A DNA stretch of 64,000 bases. Origin: JAGLYZ01 sp049642725 (GTDB lineage: Bacteria > Patescibacteriota > Minisyncoccia > Minisyncoccales > JAGMDC01). Shown piece after piece: positions 33,666-41,089 of this stretch. A program made the translations under genes and the position numbers. The stretch is from assembly GCA_049642725.1 (NCBI GenBank), contig JBARPC010000004.1, forward strand, positions 1 to 64,000, read 5' to 3'. Under the pieces are notes generated by a model. That model did not search any database. It was not told the DNA's origin and worked only from the letters and a program-made list of their open reading frames with translations. Every line of letters starts with the position of its first letter. The stretch's first letter is position 1.

Positions 33666-34604
33666 TTAAATACCATGATATTTTTGGTGTATTTCTCTTA
33701 GGTGAGGCTTGGTGACATGGGTATATACTTGAGTGGTAACTATATTTCTGTGGCCTAAAAATTCTTGAATAACCCTTAAATCAACGCCTTTCATAAGTAA
33801 ATCTGTTGCAAAACTATGTCTAAGAGTGTGGCAAGAAGTGGTTATAGGAAGTCCGGCTATAACAGCATATTTTTTAACTGTACGTTCCATACTTCTTACA
33901 TTTAAACGAGTTCCAGGTTTTTTTCCTCTATAGTTTATAAACAAAGCTTTTTCTTTATCGCTACGACTATATAGATATTTTTTTAGCCAATTTATAGTCC
34001 TTTCTGATAAATAAACAGTTCTAGGATGGCCCCCTTTGCCCATAATACTAATTTCTAATTCTTTAGTATCAGGTTTTATTTTAATTTGGTCTCGATTAAG
34101 ATTTACTAATTCTGCTACCCTTAAACCAGTTGAAAAAAAAGTTTCTAAGATGGTCTTATCTCTTAGACCTCTTATATTGGAGTTTTTTGGCGCGTCTAAA
34201 AGCCTTTTAACTTGCTCTAAGGTTAGGAAATTTACAGTTCTTTCTTCTTTTTCTTTAGGTAGTTTTATCTTTTCTGGCGGAAGAGATAAGATATCTTTTT
34301 CAGTAAAATAATTCAAAAGTGATCTTAAGGCAATTAAATAATAATTTTGGGTTGAACGTTTTAAGGGTTTTTTATCCTTCTGAAGATATTGCCTAGAAAG
34401 AAATAGTCTGTATTTCCAAATATGGTCTGTTGTTAGTTCGTAGGGTTTTATATTTTCTATCTTATTTATCTTTAGAAAATCAAAAAACTTTTTTAAAAAT
34501 CTTGAATAATTTTCTTGACTTTTATTAGCTAAACCTTTTTCAAGCTCTAACCAGTCCAAATAATCAGAGAGGAGGTCTTTAATTGGTTTGTTTATTTTAT
34601 CCAT
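33666..34604 (-). CDS. xerD: Tyrosine recombinase, XerC/XerD type
   Basis: A 312-aa recombinase: N-terminal SAM-like core-binding domain (about 5-110, DYLDWLELEKGLANKSQENYSRF) and catalytic domain with Arg in STGLRVAELV, Lys in KGGHPRTVYL, HTLRHSFA, GHRNIVTT and the Tyr nucleophile in QVYTHVT. It probably resolves chromosome dimers. Being single, unlinked to tRNA or mobile genes and of standard length, it looks like a housekeeping Xer. No convincing dif site was found nearby. A TTGACA/TATTAT promoter lies at 34649-34677. Confidence 0.9.
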   Translation of the reverse strand: MDKINKPIKDLLSDYLDWLELEKGLANKSQENYSRFLKKFFDFLKINKIENIKPYELTTDHIWKYRLFLSRQYLQKDKKPLKRSTQNYYLIALRSLLNYFTEKDILSLPPEKIKLPKEKEERTVNFLTLEQVKRLLDAPKNSNIRGLRDKTILETFFSTGLRVAELVNLNRDQIKIKPDTKELEISIMGKGGHPRTVYLSERTINWLKKYLYSRSDKEKALFINYRGKKPGTRLNVRSMERTVKKYAVIAGLPITTSCHTLRHSFATDLLMKGVDLRVIQEFLGHRNIVTTQVYTHVTKPHLREIHQKYHGI

Positions 34605-34648
34605 ATATAATAGCTATTAAGATACATTATACGACACGATATATATCA

Positions 34649-34677
34649 ATAATATAACAGCCAAATGACTGTGTCAA
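34649..34677 (-). promoter_or_regulatory. Promoter of the Xer recombinase gene
   Basis: Minus strand: TTGACA (34672-34677), 17 bases, TATTAT (34649-34654). A further TATAAT lies closer to the gene and could be an alternative -10. Confidence 0.6.
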
Positions 34678-34722
34678 GCCCTCCCCCTGTGGATATTTAT
34701 AGCTTAATTTACTTATTTCTTA

Positions 34723-35241
34723 TTAGCTACTTAAAAAAAGATCTTTAAGTTTTTGCCACAAGCCCTTATTAGCTTCAGGAATTTCTTGTTTTAATTCTTG
34801 TTTTTCTTTTTCAAATTCTTGTTCAATAACAGGTTTTTTTTCAATGATTTTTTCATTTATGAAACTCTTGATCCAATTCAGTATATTTTGGATCCAGGGC
34901 TTGATAGTGTCATACCAGATGTCTGAAAGCCAATTTATTGCTTCATTCCACCAGGATTTGATTGTTGGCAAAATATTCTTAAACCAAGGCAAAACTGAAG
35001 ATTTCCACCAATTAGATGCTTTTTGCCCCATTTTTTGCCAAAAAGGCAGAACCTTATTTTGCCAGATGTTTTTCATAGCATTGGGCAGGGGTTTAATCAA
35101 ACTAATTATAAAATCCTTTGCTTCTGTAAAAGTACTCGGAGCTTCAACTGTTGTTTGAGCAAAACAAAAATTAGGCAAAATTAAACCGACTATTGACAGA
35201 ATTATTAAAATTTTGTATAATGATTTATATCTAAAAAGCAT
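34723..35241 (-). CDS. Secreted tryptophan-rich repeat protein
   Basis: A 172-aa protein with a clear signal peptide (basic start, hydrophobic 9-24, cleavage near FCFAQ). The mature part is amphipathic helix with a loosely repeated Trp pattern: VLPFWQKMGQ, VLPWFKNILP, IKSWWNEAI, WIQNILNWIKSF. The C-terminus is a charged coil (KKPVIEQEFEKEKQEL). The family is unknown to me. It could bind membranes or a cell surface. The gene start overlaps the promoter of the divergent small gene on the plus strand. Confidence 0.65.
   Translation of the reverse strand: MLFRYKSLYKILIILSIVGLILPNFCFAQTTVEAPSTFTEAKDFIISLIKPLPNAMKNIWQNKVLPFWQKMGQKASNWWKSSVLPWFKNILPTIKSWWNEAINWLSDIWYDTIKPWIQNILNWIKSFINEKIIEKKPVIEQEFEKEKQELKQEIPEANKGLWQKLKDLFLSS
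35193..35221 (+). promoter_or_regulatory. Perfect sigma70 promoter for the HxxxCxxC protein gene
   Basis: TTGACA (35193-35198), a 17-base spacer and TATAAT (35216-35221), all consensus, inside the start of the divergent secreted-protein gene. Confidence 0.85.
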
Positions 35242-35269
35242 AAATGTTTTTTAGGAGGTGTGGAAAAAA

Positions 35270-35554
35270 ATGGAAACACAGGAGAGGTATGGTATGAGCG
35301 AAATAGAAGTAATGCAGATAAGAGACCTTTTCCGACATATGAGAATATCAAGGAACCCAGCATGCGGAGAGATTGTATCAAAGATGGAAACATTTGTCTT
35401 ACAGAGAGATGTCGGAATTCCTCAGGGAATGAGCGATGAGGGAATTATGGAAATGTTAATACATATCTCGGATTGCCCCGACTGCTCTGTGGAGCGAGAT
35501 AGAACTTACAAACTGCTGCCGTCGAATGTTTCGGTTTTAAAACCGAAATTTTAA
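35270..35554 (+). CDS. Small protein with HxxxCxxC zinc-binding-like motif
   Basis: A 94-aa soluble protein (METQERYGMSEIEVMQIRDL). Near its C-terminus HISDCPDC matches the H-x3-C-x2-C motif of zinc-dependent anti-sigma (ZAS) proteins, and an N-terminal Cys is also present (NPACGE), but no anti-sigma helix arrangement is obvious. A strong Shine-Dalgarno (AGGAGGTG, 35253-35260) and a perfect promoter decide the start. A terminator follows, so it is a stand-alone transcript. Regulatory function is a guess. Confidence 0.6.
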   Translation: METQERYGMSEIEVMQIRDLFRHMRISRNPACGEIVSKMETFVLQRDVGIPQGMSDEGIMEMLIHISDCPDCSVERDRTYKLLPSNVSVLKPKF

Positions 35555-35570
35555 AAAACAGATAAGGTTT

Positions 35571-35604
35571 AGAGGACACCTTTTTTAAGTCCTCTCTTTT
35601 TTTT
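35571..35604 (+). terminator. Terminator after the HxxxCxxC gene
   Basis: The stem AGAGGAC (35571-35577) and GTCCTCT (35589-35595) is followed by a T-run (35597-35604). A 20-base palindrome (TTTCGGTTTTAAAACCGAAA) spans the stop codon just before it. Confidence 0.75.
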
Positions 35605-35618
35605 ATTCTTAAACTTTA

Positions 35619-35650
35619 GGAGAACAGTTCTCCTTAGGAGAACTGTTCTC
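35619..35650. repeat. Twin palindrome at the 3' end of gltX
   Basis: Two GAGAACWGTTCTC cores (35620-35632 and 35638-35650) are separated by five bases. The gltX stop codon lies exactly between them, so the final residues EQFS and the stop come from the element. Confidence 0.75.
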
Positions 35651-37175
35651 TGGCTCCCCTTACTCTCTTTAATGTCTTCTCTTTCCCTAAAATTTCTGCG
35701 ACTTCAAATGGCGGCGCAGACGCCTTTTTCCCTGTCAATGCAACCCTCAATGGCCATAAGAGTTCTCCCCTATCCCCTGTTCTTTCAGCTTCAATCATTA
35801 GAATCTTTTCTAAGTTTTCTTTATTAAAATCTTTCTCTTCTATTTTTGACAATATTTCTTCTAATTTGTCAAGGATTTCAAGAACCTGCTTATAATTCAT
35901 ATCTTTCCACTTCAACAAATTTTTATCATATTCTAATTTGTCTTTGAAAAAGAAATCAGTCAATTCAGCAATTTCTGATAAATATCTTAACCGCTCCTGA
36001 TATGCCTTAACAACTTTTTTTAAATAATCGCAGCTAATAACTTCGTCTGTTTCTTTGATTTTAAACTCTGGTTTTTTTTCTTTGAATAATTCAAATTTTT
36101 GAGAACTGTTCTCCTTGGGAGAACAGTTCTCTATAGTTGCTGTCACTTGTTCTATTAAATTAGCTTTTATTAAATATGGAATACACAATTCCGTTATTTT
36201 TTTATCTGATTTCTGGCGGATATAAAAGCCGTTTAAATAATCAAGCCGTTTGACGTTGAAAACAGCACCTCCTTTTTGAATATTGTCTAAGGAAAATTCT
36301 TTAATTAAAGAGACAATATTATATATTTCTCTTTCTGTGCCTGGATTCCAGCCCAAAAAAGCCATAAAATTAATTAAGGTTTCTAGTAAGACACCTTTTT
36401 CTCTGTATTCGGAAATAGCGGTTGCTCCATGCCTTTTGCTTAATTTGCTCCTGTCCGGGCCTAAAATTAAAGGCAAATGAGCGTATTTTGGCTGGGAAAA
36501 GCCTAAGGCCTGCTGAATAAGAATTTGTTTTGGGGTATTGGAAATATGATCTTCTCCTCTAATGACATGGGAAATTTTCATTTCAAAATCATCTACAGCA
36601 GCAGCAAAATTATAAAAAGGTTTTTTAAGACCTTTACTAATAATGAAATCACCTATTAAGCTTGAGTCAAATTCAATTTTTTCCCTGACTAAATCCTCAA
36701 AAACTATTTTTTTTACTGATTCTGGAATTTTAAACCTGATAACAAAAGGTTTTTTTTCTTTTAAATTCTTTTCAACTTCTTTTTTAGAAAGCTTTCTGCA
36801 CTTGCCTGAATAAAGAAGCGCTTGACCCACAGAAATTTGATATTGTTTTTGAGCTTCTAACTCTTCCTCTGTGCAAAAACAATAATATACTTTATTTTCA
36901 TCTAAGAGTTTTCTAATATATTTTTCATAAATATCTAATCTTTCACTTTGTTTATAAAATTCATCGCATTTTAATCCAAGCCATTCCAAGCTTTCCATAA
37001 TGTTTTTTTCATATTCAGGCCTTGATCTTTCTGAATCAGTATCTTCAATTCTTAAAATAAACTGGCCCTGATTTTGTTTGGCAAAAATATAGTTAAAAAG
37101 AGCTGCTCTGGCAGTACCAATATGTAAAAAGCCCGTAGGAGATGGAGCAATTCTTGTTCTAACTTTTTCAATCAT
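35634..37175 (-). CDS. gltX: Glutamyl-tRNA synthetase
   Basis: A 513-aa class I synthetase: HIGH motif in PTGFLHIGTARAALFNY, KMSKS-like SKLSKRHG, and an alpha-helical anticodon-binding C-terminal half. It may also charge tRNA-Gln if the cell uses the amidotransferase route; no glnS is seen here. The segment NCSPKENSSQKF in the C-terminal part is encoded by a twin palindrome (36101-36131), and the protein ends within another copy (35619-35650), so two elements have changed this gene. Confidence 0.93.
   Translation of the reverse strand: MIEKVRTRIAPSPTGFLHIGTARAALFNYIFAKQNQGQFILRIEDTDSERSRPEYEKNIMESLEWLGLKCDEFYKQSERLDIYEKYIRKLLDENKVYYCFCTEEELEAQKQYQISVGQALLYSGKCRKLSKKEVEKNLKEKKPFVIRFKIPESVKKIVFEDLVREKIEFDSSLIGDFIISKGLKKPFYNFAAAVDDFEMKISHVIRGEDHISNTPKQILIQQALGFSQPKYAHLPLILGPDRSKLSKRHGATAISEYREKGVLLETLINFMAFLGWNPGTEREIYNIVSLIKEFSLDNIQKGGAVFNVKRLDYLNGFYIRQKSDKKITELCIPYLIKANLIEQVTATIENCSPKENSSQKFELFKEKKPEFKIKETDEVISCDYLKKVVKAYQERLRYLSEIAELTDFFFKDKLEYDKNLLKWKDMNYKQVLEILDKLEEILSKIEEKDFNKENLEKILMIEAERTGDRGELLWPLRVALTGKKASAPPFEVAEILGKEKTLKRVRGAREQFS
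36101..36131. repeat. Twin palindrome within gltX
   Basis: GAGAACTGTTCTC (36101-36113) and GAGAACAGTTCTC (36119-36131), five bases apart, read in frame within the synthetase. Same layout as the copy at the gene's 3' end. Confidence 0.75.
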
Positions 37176-37197
37176 TATATTTTAAAAATTAAAAATT

Positions 37198-38328
37198 TTA
37201 TTGCTTAAGATATTCAACAATATATTCAGCAATTATATGGGCTGCTTTTGGCCTTGAGAATTTTTTTGCTTTTTCTGACATTTCTTTCATTATCTGCCTT
37301 TGGGCAAATAAGTGTTTTAGTTTTTCTAAAAAGAAATGAGAGGTAAAATTGGATTCTTCAATAACTATAGAAGCGCCTGTTTCAGCAAAACAGTAAGCGT
37401 TTTTTAATTGATGGTTTTGAGCTGATTCTGGCAAAGGAATTAAAATAGATGGTTTGCCTAAAGCAGCAATTTCAAAAATAGAACCAGAACCTGCCCGAGA
37501 AATAATAAAATCAGAAGCGACATAAGCATTTTTCAAAGTTTTTTCATCTAATATTGAAAAGATATGGTAATAGCCCTCTAATTCCTTAGGAATAGCTACT
37601 TTAGCTTCAGATTGAACTCCTTTGAGATTTTTCAAGCCAACCTGATGAATTATTTCAAACTCTCTTAAAAAATCTGGCAAAATTTCTAAAATTTTGTCAT
37701 TAATTCTTTGAGCTCCTTGAGAACCGCCTAAAACTAAAATGACTGGCTTTACCCCGCTTAATTTTAATAGCATTTGCGCTTCTTTTTTATCTCCTTGCAG
37801 GATTTCAGTTCTGATAGGATTTCCAATAGAAATTAGTTTTTCTTGCGGAAGAAATTTAGTTTTTTGAATAGGAAAAGAAACGAAAATTTCTAATGAAAAT
37901 TTAGTTAAAATCCTATTAGCCAACCCAGCTACAGTATCAGATTCATGCAAGAAAATAGGTATTCGCAAAAGCCAACTGGAAAAAACTGCTGGGATTGAAC
38001 CATATCCTCCCTTGCTGAAAATAAGCTCAGGAGCAAGAGCGAAGACATACCAGAACGACTGGCAGATTCCAATAGGTGTTTTAAATAAAATATCTATTAT
38101 ATTCTGAAAAAAACTTTTTATGCCTATGTATCTTCTGACTTTTCCAGCCATTATGGTTTTAATTTTAATTTCTTCTTTAGAAAGTAAAGCAGAGCCAAAA
38201 TTATCTTTTGGTCCAATATAATGGAAAGTCAATTCCTGATTCTTACAGATTTTTTTAATTTCTCTGGTGACAGCGATAATTGGATAGATATGGCCTCCAG
38301 TGCCGCCGCCTGTGAATAAAATCTTCAT
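37198..38328 (-). CDS. murG: Lipid II synthase MurG
   Basis: MurG adds GlcNAc to lipid I on the inner membrane face. This 376-aa GT-B protein has the glycine loop FTGGGTGGHIYP at its start, HESDTVAGLANR, GGSQGAQRIND, and the donor site SRAGSGSIFEIAALGKPSILIPLP. The ATG at 38328 gives the canonical N-terminus; a longer frame would overlap ftsW. It lies 4 bases after ftsW in a minus-strand murD-ftsW-murG run. Confidence 0.95.
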   Translation of the reverse strand: MKILFTGGGTGGHIYPIIAVTREIKKICKNQELTFHYIGPKDNFGSALLSKEEIKIKTIMAGKVRRYIGIKSFFQNIIDILFKTPIGICQSFWYVFALAPELIFSKGGYGSIPAVFSSWLLRIPIFLHESDTVAGLANRILTKFSLEIFVSFPIQKTKFLPQEKLISIGNPIRTEILQGDKKEAQMLLKLSGVKPVILVLGGSQGAQRINDKILEILPDFLREFEIIHQVGLKNLKGVQSEAKVAIPKELEGYYHIFSILDEKTLKNAYVASDFIISRAGSGSIFEIAALGKPSILIPLPESAQNHQLKNAYCFAETGASIVIEESNFTSHFFLEKLKHLFAQRQIMKEMSEKAKKFSRPKAAHIIAEYIVEYLKQ

Positions 38329-38332
38329 ATTT

Positions 38333-39466
38333 TTAAATGTTTTTTGATATATTAAACAGTAGTCCGACTCCAATCATTTCTGCTAATAGATGCGACCCGC
38401 CATAGCTTATAAAAGGCAAAGGAATACCAGTTAAAGGAAAAATACCAATCATAGAACTAATGTGAATTAAGGACTGAATAGAAATCCAAGAGCAAATTCC
38501 TAAGACTAGAAGCCTGGCAAACTCATCAGAGGTCTTTTTATAAACTTTGTATCCCTCCCAAAAGAGAAACAGAAAAAGCAGAATTAGAAACAGGGCTCCA
38601 ATAAAACCGGTTTCTTCAGCATATATAGAAAAAATTGAATCAGACATTGATTGCGGTAAAAATCCGAATTGTTGAAACGACATTCCTAATCCTAAACCAA
38701 ATATTCCCCCGGAACCAATAGCTATTAACGACTGTTTTATTTGATAGCTTATGCCCATAGGATCTATCTCTGGTTTAAAAAGAGCTAAAATTCTGTTAAA
38801 CCTATAAGGGGCAGTTTTAATTAAAATCATTAAAGCTGATACTCCTGCTAAAAATATAAAGATACTATGCCAGAAAGGCGTTCCAACAGAAAAATACATT
38901 AAAACAGCTGTTATAATAATAATACCTAAAGTGCTAACATCTGGCTGTTTAATTAAGAATAAACTGATTAAACCAATAATAATTAAAAAAGGGGTTAATG
39001 TTTTGTATATTGTTTCAGTAATCTGTTTTTTGTTCAATTTTTTTGTCCATTTTATTCTTTCTTTGCTGTTTTTAATTTCAATACTGAAATTACTTAACCA
39101 AGCAGATAAGTAAATAATGAAACTAATCTTTAAAAATTCTGATGGCTGAAAAGAAATAAATCCTAAATCTATCCAGCGAGAGGCTCCCCCTATATTAGAG
39201 CCGATTCCGGGCAGGAAAACTAATCCTAAAAATACCAAATTTCCTAAAAGCAAAGCTAATGACCACTTTTTTATTAAAGCAAGAGGAATTTTATAAGCTA
39301 AAAGGCCTAAAATAATTCCAGGTATTAATCCATATTTGATTTGATGAATTAAATAATAAGTGCTATAGCCAAACTTTTCTTGAGAAATAGGAGCTGAAAT
39401 ACCAGCTAAGACTATAATGCCTAAACCTATTAAAGTAATTATTATTCCCAAGAGGACATATCTCAT
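38333..39466 (-). CDS. ftsW: FtsW/RodA-family SEDS protein
   Basis: A 377-aa SEDS glycosyltransferase with about ten membrane helices that polymerises lipid II with a partner class B PBP. Family patches include SRWIDLGFISFQPSEFLK, KQPDVSTLG, and the C-terminal PLTGIPLPFISYGGS. Its place between murD and murG favours FtsW (division). The cell also has PBP2 at 6.6 kb with no RodA beside it, so this protein could serve both roles or a second SEDS gene lies elsewhere. Confidence 0.9.
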   Translation of the reverse strand: MRYVLLGIIITLIGLGIIVLAGISAPISQEKFGYSTYYLIHQIKYGLIPGIILGLLAYKIPLALIKKWSLALLLGNLVFLGLVFLPGIGSNIGGASRWIDLGFISFQPSEFLKISFIIYLSAWLSNFSIEIKNSKERIKWTKKLNKKQITETIYKTLTPFLIIIGLISLFLIKQPDVSTLGIIIITAVLMYFSVGTPFWHSIFIFLAGVSALMILIKTAPYRFNRILALFKPEIDPMGISYQIKQSLIAIGSGGIFGLGLGMSFQQFGFLPQSMSDSIFSIYAEETGFIGALFLILLFLFLFWEGYKVYKKTSDEFARLLVLGICSWISIQSLIHISSMIGIFPLTGIPLPFISYGGSHLLAEMIGVGLLFNISKNI

Positions 39467-39489
39467 TAATAATATTATAGCACAAATTT

Positions 39490-40803
39490 TTATAATTTTT
39501 TAATGTACTTTTTAAATAAATTTCCTCTTTCTTTATAATCTTTAAAAATACCAAAACTTGGTGAAGCCGGCGACAATAAACAGATTTTCCCTTTTTCTGT
39601 ATGTTTATAGGCAAATTTTACCGCTTCTTTCATATTATTCACAAAGAAAGCTTTAAATCGTTTTTTAGAAGTAATAGAAATCCAAATTTTTTTACCGGTT
39701 TCTGGAAATAAAATTAATGTTTTAACTTTACTTCTTGATATTACTTTACCCAATTCTTTAAAATCCAGTCCCCTGTCATAACCGCCTAAAATTAAGGTTT
39801 GAACATTCTTGCCCAAGGAATTCATTGCCTCTATGGCAGTTTGAGGAATAGTAGAAAGAGAATCATTGTAAAATTTAATTCCTTTATAAATACCTATAAA
39901 CTCTAATCGATGCGGTAGAAGTTTAAAATTTTTAATCGCTTTGGTGATTTCTTTTAAAGAAAGCTTAAATATTTTTCCTACCTCTTTGGCTGCAGATACA
40001 TTTAAGAGGTTAAATTTTCCTTTAATCGGAATTTTTTTTGCCTTTGATTTTTTAACAATTTCTTTAACGAGTTTATCTTGAGAATTAAAAATTAAGTAGT
40101 CATTTTTGGTTTGCCAGTCAGTAATATTTGCTTTGGCCGAAATATATTCTTTAAAACTTTTATAATAATCAAGGTGTTCTGGATAAATATTTAAGAAAAC
40201 GGCAATATTAGGGCTTTTTTTGAGATTATATAACTGATGAGATGATAATTCATAGACAAAGATATCATCTTTCTTAGATTTAGGCAGAAAAGATAAAACT
40301 GGTTGGCCGATATTTCCGATTAAATGAGCTTTTAATTTAGCATCTTTTAGTATTTTATAAATTAAAGAAGCAGTGGTGCTTTTTCCTTTTGTGCCAGTAA
40401 TCCCAATAGTTGTTCCAAGGCAGTTTTTAAAAAATATCTTTGTCTGTGAAGTTATCTTTCCTTGTTTTAAAGCCATTTCAACCTCTGGTAAGTGGATTGG
40501 GACACCTGGTGATTTAACAATAATATCATAGTTTTTTAATGATTTAACATAATTTTCTCCTAGATGTAATCTAATTTTCTTATCTTTTTTTATTAAGTTT
40601 GAAAATTGAAAAGCAACCCTACGAGGAGTCCCCCGCCTTTTCGCGGAAAGGGCGGGGTCCAGGAAAATTGAAAATTCTTTTCTGTCGGCCAGTCCCAAAA
40701 CTTTATTCGGAAATAATCTTCTCAAAAATTTGAAGTTATCTATTCCCTCTCTACCTAATCCTAAAATTAAGATTTTTTTGGATTTTAATTCCTCTAATTT
40801 CAT
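39490..40803 (-). CDS. murD: Mur ligase MurD (UDP-MurNAc-L-Ala--glutamate ligase)
   Basis: MurD adds glutamate to UDP-MurNAc-L-Ala. This protein of 437 aa has an N-terminal Rossmann domain (KILILGLGREGIDNF), ATP loop GITGTKGKSTTASL, ELSSHQL, NIYPEHLDYY and a C-terminal domain with LPHRLEFIG, ILGGYDRGLDF and PASPSFGIFKDYKERG. Because a MurL-like gene lies upstream in the same cluster, it may be the L-Glu-adding MurD2 type. A GC-rich palindrome (40628-40660) inserts DPALSAKRRGTPRRV into the first domain. The ATG at 40803 is preferred over a longer frame. Confidence 0.9.
   Translation of the reverse strand: MKLEELKSKKILILGLGREGIDNFKFLRRLFPNKVLGLADRKEFSIFLDPALSAKRRGTPRRVAFQFSNLIKKDKKIRLHLGENYVKSLKNYDIIVKSPGVPIHLPEVEMALKQGKITSQTKIFFKNCLGTTIGITGTKGKSTTASLIYKILKDAKLKAHLIGNIGQPVLSFLPKSKKDDIFVYELSSHQLYNLKKSPNIAVFLNIYPEHLDYYKSFKEYISAKANITDWQTKNDYLIFNSQDKLVKEIVKKSKAKKIPIKGKFNLLNVSAAKEVGKIFKLSLKEITKAIKNFKLLPHRLEFIGIYKGIKFYNDSLSTIPQTAIEAMNSLGKNVQTLILGGYDRGLDFKELGKVISRSKVKTLILFPETGKKIWISITSKKRFKAFFVNNMKEAVKFAYKHTEKGKICLLSPASPSFGIFKDYKERGNLFKKYIKKL
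40628..40660. repeat. GC-rich palindrome inside murD
   Basis: The arms CCCCGCC and GGCGGGG enclose TTTTCGCGGAAA. It is in frame and far above the local GC content. The flank CCTACGAGGAG resembles the flank of the ACTACGAG palindrome family. Confidence 0.65.
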
Positions 40804-40836
40804 TTTTTTATCATAACTTAAAATCCTCAAAAAGTC

Positions 40837-40863
40837 AAAAAAAGAGGAACTATTACGGTTCCT
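40837..40863 (-). terminator. Terminator after the 66-residue gene
   Basis: On the minus strand the stem AGGAAC/GTTCCT is followed by a T-run (A-run 40837-40843 on plus), ending the MurL-like/66-aa transcript before murD. Confidence 0.65.
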
Positions 40864-40874
40864 ATTTTGTTATC

Positions 40875-41075
40875 TTATTCTTTGTGTTTTATCCACTCTT
40901 TGCCTTTTTCTGTAAACACTGGGAAGCTGATAGAAATTAATGCCGTTACATTTTTAGGCACTATCAGATTTTCTCCGTATGCCCAACTTATCACTACAAG
41001 GATATTCTCAATTCCATGTTTTTCTGCTAGCAAATTCAGCTTATTCAATATCTCTCTTCTTTCTTCTTCTCCCAT
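40875..41075 (-). CDS. 66-residue protein of unknown function
   Basis: A 66-aa soluble protein (MGEEERREILNKLNLLAEKHG), predicted alpha then beta (ILVVISWAYGE, ALISISFPVF). An AGAGGTGAT Shine-Dalgarno lies 4 bases before the ATG. It follows the MurL-like gene by 14 bases and ends at its own terminator, so the two probably share a transcript. No family is recognised. Confidence 0.55.
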   Translation of the reverse strand: MGEEERREILNKLNLLAEKHGIENILVVISWAYGENLIVPKNVTALISISFPVFTEKGKEWIKHKE

Positions 41076-41089
41076 TTATATCACCTCTT

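Noticed and set aside
33666..34604. Integrase of a mobile island
   Set aside because: Standard Xer length, no tRNA or attachment repeats beside it and no other mobile genes.
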